From: CAIVPM01 sp964477265
Lineage (GTDB): Bacteria > Bacteroidota > Bacteroidia > Chitinophagales > Chitinophagaceae
NCBI GenBank assembly: GCA_964477265.1
Contig: CAYZDJ010000001.1
Coordinates: forward strand, 310,001 to 374,000
DNA: 64,000 bases
Direction: 5' to 3'
A program made the translations under genes and the position numbers. How positions within the stretch are numbered: position 1 is the stretch's first letter; each line of letters begins with the position of its first letter. Positions 8,246-17,200 of this stretch are shown in pieces. A model generated the notes under the pieces. The model searched no databases. It was not told where the DNA came from and was given only the letters and a program-made list of their open reading frames with translations.

Positions 8246-10183
8246 TTATTTAAAAATTACTGTGCCTAATTGTTTGGTAATATCTCGTTCAATATCTTTT
8301 AAGCTCTTATGCACATCAAGTAATTGAATTTGCTGTTTGAAGTCTGTTATGTTTTCTAATTCATCTTGATTTTGCGATAATAACTTTTTTATTTTCTTTA
8401 GTTTAAAATAATTCAGGCTCATTGCCACATCTTCATGGCTCACATCTCTTGTAGTAATGTGCATTCCCTCTAAAATTTTGTCCCAGTTTTCACTTAATTC
8501 AAATGGAAACATGGTTATAGAAATTACCAATTCCCTCAACTCGTTGTCATCGCTGTTTATAAAGTATTTAGCTGTTGGCTGCTGGTTTTTATAAAACAAA
8601 TCTTTATAGGTATTCAATAGTTTTTCAAGTATTACATTGTCAAAGTTAAATGCATCAACTTCTTCAAAAATATGCTGTGCAACGGTTTTCCCTTCTTCCC
8701 AATTCTTTAAACCATATTCAAGTAAAACCCTCAATACATTCCTTTCATGCAATTCATCCTGGCTAAGTATAGAAGCAGTTTCATGTTCATTTGTATTGGT
8801 AATATTGGTCGATGAATTTAATATCTGGTTAGCTTCATCAAAAGGTAAACGCTTTTCATCTTTACTAATCTTATCACGCTTGTATTTGTTTACAAGATTA
8901 ACTAAGTTGCCTTCGTCAATTTTAAGCAAATGGCTGCATTGCTTTATGTATTCCTGTTGCTTAACAAAGTCTTCCTGCCTGTTTATTTTGCTTAAGGTTT
9001 CTGCAATGTGATTTACAACTTCATTCTTCTTTGTAATATCATTGCCTACTTCCTTCATCATTATTTCCAATTGAAAAATGATGAAATCCTTTTTATTGTT
9101 TTTTACAAATTCATTAAAGGCTGTAGTGCCAACTTTATTTACATAGCTGTCTGGGTCTTCATTGTCAGGAATTAATACCAACCTTACGTTCAGGCTTTCT
9201 TCCAAAGCCATGTCAAGCCCACGCATGGCAGCTTTTACTCCTGCATTGTCACCATCATAAATAATGGTTAGGTTGCTTGTATATTTTTTTATTAAACGCA
9301 GTTGTTCTGTTGTTAAGCTTGTACCACCACTTGCAACAACATTTTCTATACCTGCCTGGTGCAGGCTTACTACGTCTGTGTAACCCTCAACCAATAAACA
9401 CTCATTGTTTTTATCAATGGATTGTCTTGCCTGATAAAGTCCATAAAGAATTTTACTCTTTACATAAATCTCATTTTCAGGTGTATTGATGTATTTTGGT
9501 GCTTTATCGTTTTTGCCAATTATTCTTGCACCAAAACCTATAATTTTTCCTGTGTTATTATGTATAGGAAAAATAATTCTGCCACGATAATTGTCCTGTA
9601 AATCGCCATCATTTCTTACAACACTTAAACCGGTTTTTGGTAAAAGCTCTTTATTAAATTGGTTAGCCAATAAAGCTTTAGTCAATTCATCCTTTGCCTG
9701 TGGGTTATATCCAATCTGAAATTTTTTAAGTATATCATCTCTAAAGCCACGTTCCTTTAAATAGCTTACAGCAATATTGTTTCCTTCACTGCTATCCCAT
9801 AATCTTCCTTCAAAAAACTGTGCAGCAAAATTGTTAATGATGTATAAGCTATCGCCAGTTTGTTGCAGTTGTTTTTGTTCAGGCGTTTGTTCTGTTTCCT
9901 CTATTTCTATATTGTATCTTTTGGCAAGCCAGCGTAATGCTTCAACATAGCTTAGCTTGTCGTGCTCCATTAAAAAGGTAATGGTGTTGCCACTTTTGCC
10001 ACAGCCAAAGCATTTATAAATCTCTTTACTTGGCGATACTGTAAATGATGGGGTTTTTTCGTTATGAAAAGGACAATTGCCCAAATAATTGGCACCACGC
10101 TTTTTAAGCTTGATGTATTCTCCAATCACATCAATAATGTCGATGCGATTTTTTATTTGTTCTATAGAATTTGGGGTTATCAT
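8246..10183 (-). CDS. dnaG: DNA primase
   Basis: Synthesises RNA primers at the replication fork. The N-terminal CHC2 zinc finger is complete (C37, H40, C58, C61: CPFH...CFGCG), followed by the catalytic core with the Toprim signature (LLVEGYTDV, VASGGTSLT, IIYDGDNAGVKAA) at about residues 260-330 and a C-terminal helicase-interaction region. Length 645 is normal. The start ATG follows a 247-bp gap with no clear consensus promoter. The two-component pair lies directly downstream with almost no spacing, so primase expression may be coupled to it in one transcript. Confidence 0.97.
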   Translation of the reverse strand: MITPNSIEQIKNRIDIIDVIGEYIKLKKRGANYLGNCPFHNEKTPSFTVSPSKEIYKCFGCGKSGNTITFLMEHDKLSYVEALRWLAKRYNIEIEETEQTPEQKQLQQTGDSLYIINNFAAQFFEGRLWDSSEGNNIAVSYLKERGFRDDILKKFQIGYNPQAKDELTKALLANQFNKELLPKTGLSVVRNDGDLQDNYRGRIIFPIHNNTGKIIGFGARIIGKNDKAPKYINTPENEIYVKSKILYGLYQARQSIDKNNECLLVEGYTDVVSLHQAGIENVVASGGTSLTTEQLRLIKKYTSNLTIIYDGDNAGVKAAMRGLDMALEESLNVRLVLIPDNEDPDSYVNKVGTTAFNEFVKNNKKDFIIFQLEIMMKEVGNDITKKNEVVNHIAETLSKINRQEDFVKQQEYIKQCSHLLKIDEGNLVNLVNKYKRDKISKDEKRLPFDEANQILNSSTNITNTNEHETASILSQDELHERNVLRVLLEYGLKNWEEGKTVAQHIFEEVDAFNFDNVILEKLLNTYKDLFYKNQQPTAKYFINSDDNELRELVISITMFPFELSENWDKILEGMHITTRDVSHEDVAMSLNYFKLKKIKKLLSQNQDELENITDFKQQIQLLDVHKSLKDIERDITKQLGTVIFK

Positions 10184-10430
10184 TTTGGGGTTGTGAAGAT
10201 ATAGAATTGACGGTTTTCTATAATAAAAACATCTACACGTTGTTATTTGTTATATAGTCTAGAATGAAGTGTATTTTGCAAAAGGCAATACAAAACACCA
10301 TAAAATCTACGTTAATTTATTACTGTTTTCAGACAGGCGTGTTGATATCGTTTGCATAAAATTCAATATTTTAAAGGAAGCGGAAATGGCAAAATAATTT
10401 TACCTTGCACTTCTAAATTATTGTTTCTTT

Positions 10431-11558
10431 ATGAAAAAAAATCTACAAAAATTATTTGTATTATTAACAGTCTTTATAGCTGTAAATGCCTCTGCCCAAA
10501 ATCAGGTTTATTGGAGAGAGGGTTTTGAACCAAGTTCTACACCAGCTTGTGATTTAACTACTACAAATCCTACTTCTATAACTCCTGCACCTACATCAGA
10601 TATATCATATTATTTTAATGGTGTTGGTGGAAGTTGGTATGCAAAAAACGCATACAGAACTACAGGAACAAACTGTGGTAACGGTACAAACCACGTTCGT
10701 TTTAGAAATATGGGAACCACTGGAACTTTTGATTCAGGAACACTTATTACTCCAGTAGTAGATTATGGAATACAGGAGTTTCATTTTTTAAGGGCTAGGG
10801 CTTCAAGAACATATTCATTGTGGGTTACTAATGATACTGGTGCTTTAACAACAAACTGGACATTTGTGACTAAGTTAAACTCATGGGCAAATACTACTTG
10901 TCAGGATACAACTGTGGTAATTGGTAGTGCAACAGCAAAAAGATTAAAAATTATTACACGAGCTGGTCTTGACGTTGATATTGATAGTGTTTATATAACA
11001 AGCTTCTCTCAAATTATGCCAGTAAAATTTAATGGTGTTTCTGCTTCTGAAGCAAATGGAATAGTTAAATTAAACTGGAACGTTGCCACTGAATTAAACA
11101 CAAACAGCTATGTAATTGAAAGATCAACAAATGGTGATAATTATGTTGCTATTGGCACTGTAAGTTTAAATAAATCTAAAGCTTATACATGGGTTGATAA
11201 AACAGCAAATGCAGGTGCAAATTTTTACAGAATTAAAGCTGTAGATAATAATGGTAGCTACATGTATAGCAATGCAGTTAAATTAACCATAGGAAAAAAT
11301 AAATCAGAATTTAACGTTTATCCAAACCCTGTTTCTGATAGTAGATTGAATATTCAATTAAGTGGTATTACCAGCGGAAATTATAAAGTGAATATTTATG
11401 GAATGAATGGTTCATTGGTTTACACAACTTCTTTAAACAGTGCAGGTACTTCATTGGCAAATACTATTGACTTGCCAAGTGCAGTAAGGGCTGGTACTTA
11501 CACTTTAGAAATTACCAATGGAAGCTTTAAAACTGTAAAATCAATTTTAGTAAAATAG
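10431..11558 (+). CDS. Secreted protein with T9SS type A sorting domain
   Basis: Signal peptide MKKNLQKLFVLLTVF... ending at ASAQ, then about 185 residues with no family I recognise (aromatic-rich, probably a beta-sandwich; two Cys pairs). A fibronectin-like segment common in Bacteroidota secreted proteins follows (VSASEANGIVKLNWNVATE, then SYVIERSTNG), and a C-terminal T9SS type A sorting domain from FNVYPNPVSD to SILVK. The protein should be exported by Sec, then carried over the outer membrane by the type IX system and anchored or released. A hairpin terminator follows directly. Confidence 0.85.
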   Translation: MKKNLQKLFVLLTVFIAVNASAQNQVYWREGFEPSSTPACDLTTTNPTSITPAPTSDISYYFNGVGGSWYAKNAYRTTGTNCGNGTNHVRFRNMGTTGTFDSGTLITPVVDYGIQEFHFLRARASRTYSLWVTNDTGALTTNWTFVTKLNSWANTTCQDTTVVIGSATAKRLKIITRAGLDVDIDSVYITSFSQIMPVKFNGVSASEANGIVKLNWNVATELNTNSYVIERSTNGDNYVAIGTVSLNKSKAYTWVDKTANAGANFYRIKAVDNNGSYMYSNAVKLTIGKNKSEFNVYPNPVSDSRLNIQLSGITSGNYKVNIYGMNGSLVYTTSLNSAGTSLANTIDLPSAVRAGTYTLEITNGSFKTVKSILVK

Positions 11559-11590
11559 GTTTCTTTTCATAATTAAGGTTTAGAAAATGG

Positions 11591-11625
11591 GGAGCAGTAT
11601 TTATATTGCTCCTCTTTTTATTTTT
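11591..11625 (+). terminator. Hairpin terminator after the T9SS gene
   Basis: Stem GGAGCA/TGCTCC (11591-11596 with 11607-11612), extended by A-T pairs, then a T-rich run. A possible upstream ATG for pectinesterase (11587) lies just before this hairpin, which argues for the later start at 11632. Confidence 0.75.
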
Positions 11626-11631
11626 ACATAT

Positions 11632-12582
11632 ATGCAAAAAAAATATTTCATATCCTTCATCCTTTGCTTGCATGTTTTAACTTGTGCTGCACAAAAAACA
11701 ATAACAGTTTCGCAGCATAAAAAATCAAAGTATAAAACTATTCAATCAGCTATTGACGCTGTGCCTACTGGCAATGCAAAACCCTTTACCATTATTGTAA
11801 AAAATGGCATTTACAAAGAAGTGGTAACAGTAGATTCACGCAAAAATTTTATACGTTTAATTGGAGAAGATGCTACCAAAACAATTATTACATTCAACAA
11901 CCATGCAGGCACCAAACTTGAAAATGGCGATACCTTAAACACATGGACATGTGCAAGCTTTTTTATTTATGCCGATAATTTTACTGCACAAAATATAACT
12001 TTTGAAAACAGTGCTGGCTTTACTGCTGGGCAAGCTGTTGCAATAAGGATTGAAGGGAATAGAAACGCGTTTGAAAATTGTAGATTTGTTGGAAACCAAG
12101 ATGTACTTTTTTTAAGTGGTAATGGCGTGAAGCAATATTTTAAAAATTGCTACATAGAAGGAACAACTGATTTTATTTTTGGTGCGTCAACTGCTGTATT
12201 TGATAGCTGCCATATACATAGCAAAAAAAACTCTCATGTTACTGCTGCTTCAACCAATTCAATAGTGCCTTATGGTTTTGTATTTTTTAATTGTAAGTTA
12301 ACTGCCGATAGTGGGCTTAACAAAGTGTCATTGGGCAGACCATGGAGCCCAACTGCAAGTGTAACCTATATTAATTGCTGGATGGATAAACACATTATTA
12401 CCGATGGCTGGAATAACTGGAAAAACCCAGCCAATGAATTAACTGCACGATATAACGAATACAATAGTTCAGGCCCTGGTGCCAATGCTGCACAGCGTGT
12501 AAAATGGAGCAAACAACTTACTGATGAAGAAGTAAAAAAATATACTTTGAAAAATATTTTAGGTGATTGGAAACCGTTTTGA
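11632..12582 (+). CDS. Pectinesterase (carbohydrate esterase family 8)
   Basis: De-esterifies methylated homogalacturonan outside the cytoplasm. The right-handed beta-helix motifs are visible: YKTIQSAIDAVPTGN, the GQAVAIR block, VGNQDVLF (catalytic Asp), EGTTDFIFG (second catalytic Asp) and LGRPW (substrate-binding Arg). I start at ATG 11632, which gives a clean signal peptide (MQKKYFISFILCLHVLTCAAQ, slightly over 20 residues); the frame extends to ATG 11587, but that would run through a terminator hairpin. Mature length about 295 fits the family. No other polysaccharide-lyase or SusC/D genes are adjacent, so this is not a polysaccharide utilisation locus. Confidence 0.92.
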   Translation: MQKKYFISFILCLHVLTCAAQKTITVSQHKKSKYKTIQSAIDAVPTGNAKPFTIIVKNGIYKEVVTVDSRKNFIRLIGEDATKTIITFNNHAGTKLENGDTLNTWTCASFFIYADNFTAQNITFENSAGFTAGQAVAIRIEGNRNAFENCRFVGNQDVLFLSGNGVKQYFKNCYIEGTTDFIFGASTAVFDSCHIHSKKNSHVTAASTNSIVPYGFVFFNCKLTADSGLNKVSLGRPWSPTASVTYINCWMDKHIITDGWNNWKNPANELTARYNEYNSSGPGANAAQRVKWSKQLTDEEVKKYTLKNILGDWKPF

Positions 12583-12622
12583 TTTGTTAATCCTGGTTAT
12601 CTCAATTTTGATTTTCTGATGC

Positions 12623-13570
12623 TTATTCAACAATAAGCTTTTCATTAAACGCATTATTTTGTTTATTAATAATATTCAACAAATAAATCCCTTTGGGTAA
12701 AGAAGAAATATTGAGTTGATAATGATTGCTATTTATATTGTGATGAATAATAGTTTGACCCAATTCATTAATAACATTGATTTGTTTCATACCTGCACAA
12801 ACAATATTCACAACATCTTTAGCAGGGTTGGGATAAACACTTACGCTGTTTAAAGTTTGAGGTTTAAAGTTTAAAGTTCTTGCTTCGCTATACTGTTTCT
12901 TTCCATCAAAATCAATAGCTTCAATCCTGTAATACACATTCCCAATACCTAATTCCCAATACCTAATTCCATCAATAAAATTGTATTCATTTAACACTTT
13001 ATTATTCGCCCTTTCACTACCAATAGTTATAAAGTCTTTACCATTTGTAGAGCGTTGAATATTGAAATGGGAAACGTTCATTTCATTGGCTGTTTGCCAA
13101 ATATTTAGTATAGATTGCTTCGTACCTCGCAATGACGCGGAATATGAAATAAATTTAAGTGGCAAGGGTTGCACATACACACAAACAGTATCACTACTGG
13201 TATAGCCATTTACTGTTTGAGTTAGCACATAGCAGGTGTTTACCAAAGGCTTTACCCAAAAGCCAGGGCGTGTGCTGTCTATGTTTACAGGTATGCCTTT
13301 TATTTGCCAGTGCAGGGTATCTATACCATTGGTGTAGCTGCCTATAAACACGCTGTCACCTATATGTATGGTAGTGTCTCTGCCTGCATCTGCTTGCAGG
13401 TTAAAGCTATCTAAATTATATACTGCAACATCATCTACATAATAACCCGCACTGTTAGAATATAGAGTCTGTATTGGTTTAGTTTGTGTGTTTGACCAAT
13501 TCTTAAAATTGCCTAATGTCAAATATTGTTCCCCCCCTGTGCAGTAAAAATGCCACTTATTTTTACCCAA
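12623..13570 (-). CDS. C-terminal part of a frameshifted secreted T9SS protein
   Basis: This frame holds the downstream part of the protein begun at 14151. True continuity starts at the run of seven C (13531-13537, seven G on the coding strand): after ...FTAQGG the protein should continue EQYLTLGNFKNWSN..YVDDVAVYNLD, a typical Bacteroidota jelly-roll ending. Then come an Ig-like stretch, an ERxxNGxxF fibronectin-like segment and a T9SS type A sorting domain (SVSVYPNPAKD...KLIVE). Three short repeats otherwise found between genes lie in frame here: the SLRGTKQS-coding unit (13113-13140), the YWELGIGN unit (12938-12970) and a TTTAAAG unit (12848-12879). The MGKNKW start is an artefact of the shifted frame. 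Confidence 0.75.
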   Translation of the reverse strand: MGKNKWHFYCTGGEQYLTLGNFKNWSNTQTKPIQTLYSNSAGYYVDDVAVYNLDSFNLQADAGRDTTIHIGDSVFIGSYTNGIDTLHWQIKGIPVNIDSTRPGFWVKPLVNTCYVLTQTVNGYTSSDTVCVYVQPLPLKFISYSASLRGTKQSILNIWQTANEMNVSHFNIQRSTNGKDFITIGSERANNKVLNEYNFIDGIRYWELGIGNVYYRIEAIDFDGKKQYSEARTLNFKPQTLNSVSVYPNPAKDVVNIVCAGMKQINVINELGQTIIHHNINSNHYQLNISSLPKGIYLLNIINKQNNAFNEKLIVE

Positions 13571-14151
13571 CCCATAGTATCAGTAACTATTGGATTGCCA
13601 TAATCAACAATTTGTGGATTAGCCAGTAATAGGCTTTTGTTAATGGTATCGGCATACATCATATTATTAGTAAATAACATTGCAATATTGTTGCAGCCCC
13701 AATTTACAGTATTAACTAAACTAACATAATACTCAGCATAGTATCTTTTATTTTGTTTCAAACTATCAAGAAGTTTAACCTGTATATAATCAAGATAATT
13801 GACATTATTTGCATAATACATTGCGAAATAAGCCACCCCTGTTTTAGGATACTGATAACTAATGTGTCCATTAAGTCTATTATAAGGTATTCCATCTAAA
13901 GGTTGGTTATTAGTACAGACATTTAAGTATCCTGCACCTCTCCTATCGGGCTTATACCAATAATCAGGTTTGCTGTTTAAAATATTGTATAAATTATTAT
14001 TATCTGGACAATTAGTGTATTCCTCAAAACTCGAGTTAGGTACTAGATTGTTTTGTTGTTGTGCAGTAGCTTTATGTGCAATAAAAAAACAGATTAAGAA
14101 AGTAACCCTGCATAATACAGGGTTACTTGATAAATTATTCATACTATTCAA
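13519..14151 (-). CDS. N-terminal part of the frameshifted secreted T9SS protein
   Basis: Signal peptide (VTFLICFFIAHKATAQ), then the NLVPNSSFEEYTNCP opening and a domain of about 170 residues common at the N-terminus of Bacteroidota gliding/secreted proteins (GVAYFAMYY..., TDTMGWVKISG). The frame ends 4 codons after the G7 tract. With one more G (eight), the reading would pass into the frame of the 12623-13570 segment and give one protein of about 500 residues. So this is one gene split by a one-base deletion, a phase-variable tract, or a sequencing error. It lies next to two other T9SS cargo genes. Confidence 0.75.
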   Translation of the reverse strand: MNSMNNLSSNPVLCRVTFLICFFIAHKATAQQQNNLVPNSSFEEYTNCPDNNNLYNILNSKPDYWYKPDRRGAGYLNVCTNNQPLDGIPYNRLNGHISYQYPKTGVAYFAMYYANNVNYLDYIQVKLLDSLKQNKRYYAEYYVSLVNTVNWGCNNIAMLFTNNMMYADTINKSLLLANPQIVDYGNPIVTDTMGWVKISGIFTAQGGNNI

Positions 14152-14212
14152 TAATTAATTTTTGAGTAATTAAGCCATATAAATTATTATTGTCGATAGA
14201 AGTCTTATTGCT

Positions 14213-17200
14213 TTATTTCAAAATAGTAACCCCACCACTAAATATGCCTCTTACAGTTTTGGTATCTATAATGTAATAATATGTACCAATAGGTAAAGGG
14301 CTGCCATTGTGCGTGCCATCCCAAGGTTTGGTATAGCCTACACGAGATTGATATACTGTTCTGCCATACCTGTCAAAAACATTAATGCTGCAACCAGGGT
14401 AGCTTTCTAAATGCTCAATTATCCATTTGTCGTTTATACCATCGCCATTTGGGCTAAATGCTGTAGGAATATTAGGTGCCTTTAACACAACAACCTTTAC
14501 CACATCGCTTACGCTGCAATTGCCACTTCCTGTAATGGTTAATTTATAATTCATGTCATCATCAGGAAAAACCTGGGCAAACAATACTGTATCATCAAGC
14601 ATAAATTTACTTATACCAGCTGGTACAGTTTCCCAGTAATAGCTTAAATCGTGGCCATAATAATGCAAAGGTTTTATGGTAAGTAAACCACCTTGTATAA
14701 AAGTTAATTGTGTTGGCAAATCTAAAACAGGGTAGGGGTTAATGGTTACATTGCCATATGCAGTATCACTAACACAACCCTGCAGGTTAATGATAGAAAG
14801 GCTTACAGCATAATTACCACTATCATTAAATTGAAAAGAAGGATTGGGTTGTGTTGAACTACCCAAGCCACCAAAATTCCAGTTCCATTTATCAATTGCA
14901 CTGGTTTTGCCATTACTTTTATCGGTAAAGTCAATTGTTTTATAAATACAAATGCTGCTGTCTGGCTTTAATGTAAATGCTGCTTTGGGTTGTGGTAAAA
15001 TAGTAGTTAATTGCTTAGTGGCAGAGTCTGAACATCCATCTTTACTGGTTACTATCAGCTTAACAAACGGAGAATCCAATAAAGAATAATTATGTGTTGC
15101 AATAGCCAATGACGATGTGGTGGAATTGTTTTTATCTCCAAAATTCCACAAATAAGTAAATAATGCCTGAGAATTGTCTGCAATGGTTGAAGTGCTTGTA
15201 AATACTGCTTTTCCTTGAGGCAGGCACACTATAGCAGGCAGTGTAAAATTAACTTTTGGCAATGGATGAATTGCAATTGCCTGTGTAACAGAATGGCTGC
15301 AACCACTATCTGTAGTAACTTTTAATGTAACACTGTATGTGCTGGCACTTGCATATTGGTAAGCAAATGAATTTGCATTGTTTTTAGTGATGCTATCATT
15401 ATTGCCAAAATCCCATTTCCAGTTGGTAATTGTGCCAACTGTTGTGGTTGAACTATCGTTTAAAATAATATTATTTTTTTCGCATAAAGGGTTGCTAACA
15501 CCAAACTTTGCAACAGGCGATTGTAGTACAGTTATGGTTTGCCTTGCACTATCTATACAGGCAAAGTTATTTGATGTATAGGTATATTTTATGGAATAGC
15601 TACCAACATTTACCAAGGCTGGATTAAATAATCCTGTAGAAACATTGCTTATGCCAGAACCTGTAAATACTGATGTTCCAGGTACGCCACCAGTTTCTGT
15701 TGCTTCAGTCAATATCCTGCTGTTTGCATCTTTACAAATACTTTTTATTGATAAAAACTGCACTTTAGGACTTTGGTGTAATGTTACTGCAATTGTTTTT
15801 TCGCTTACACAGCTAACGCCACTGTAGGCATACACTTTTACATAAACAATTTGTGTTGCAGGTTGTTGAAAACTGTTGTATGTGGTACTATACACTTTAT
15901 TTTTTTGTGGTGCGTTGTCAACAGTTTTGTGTAACAAATTATTGGCTGTATCCCAATAAATTTCAAGTTTGGTAATGTTACCAAAATCTACGGCTGATGT
16001 ATTTTGAATACGAACACTATCATTGCTGCAAAGATTGGCATTGTTTAATACTGCAAAATTTGCTTTGGGTGTAGAGCCATTTACAGTAAAGCTTTGGGTT
16101 AAACTATCAACACAAAAATTATTTGTAGTAACAACAAGCTTTACCTGGTAATAACCTGTATCGCTATAACTGTGTGTTGGGTTTTTTACTGCAGATGTAT
16201 TAGGATTGGCGGTACTTGCATTTTTATCTCCAAAATACCAGTTGTATGTAAATAAATTTTGTGTGCCATCAGCAATTTTAGAACTGTCTGTAAAATGGGC
16301 TAGTGCATCATCTAAACAAATTTCAGGAAGTGAAAAGTTTACAACAGGCAAGTCGTGAGTTGTTATAACTATTGATGCTGGATTGCTTGTGCAACCACTG
16401 CTGTTTTCAACAATTAATGTAATTGTATTTTGCCCTGCATTAGTATAACTAACAACTGGGTTTACTTTAGTAGTGAAAGTATCTTTTTTGCCGTTGCCAT
16501 AATCCCAATACCATTTTACAATTGTTGCTGGTGCTTTAGTGTTTGACGAATCAATTAATGTAAAAGTTCTACTGGCACAGCTAGTGTCATTTACAATAAA
16601 TTTTGCAATTGGCGGTCCGCTTAGTGTTATTGTTTTTACGGTATCTGCAAGGCATCCAATATCTGTAATAATGCTATGACGTACATTTTTATTTCCAAAA
16701 CCAGAATAAGTTTTTGTTGGATTTTTTATACTGTCAGTTGTACCATCCCCAAAATCCCAAATGTATTTAATAATGTCTCGCCCACCAGATGTTGAACTAT
16801 CTAAAAATGGAACAATATTACCAGAGCAATTGTTGGTTGTTATTGTAAAATTGGCTACAGGTGCAGGAAAAACCTGAACATCATAATTTATTTCCTGGTC
16901 GCCATTGCAGCCATCGGTTGTTGGGTTATTTACCAAAACCTTTACAGGATAAGTTCCTACCTGATTAAATTTATATGTGCCTGCAAGTTTATATACATAA
17001 AGTGTTTTACCATCTTTTACAAAACTGCTGTCATAAACAGGGCTGCTGTTGGTAACATTTGTATTGGGAGACAATGCTGCGTTTCCACCAAAATCCCAGT
17101 TAAGCTTTAAGGGTTGATACGGTAATGTAATGGAAAAATGAAATGGTGCATCAACACATGTTGCAGGAAAATTAACTGTGGCATATTGGTTTTTTAAACT

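Noticed and set aside
11587..11631. Earlier start for pectinesterase at 11587
   Set aside because: It would place 15 extra residues before the signal peptide and translate through a terminator hairpin.
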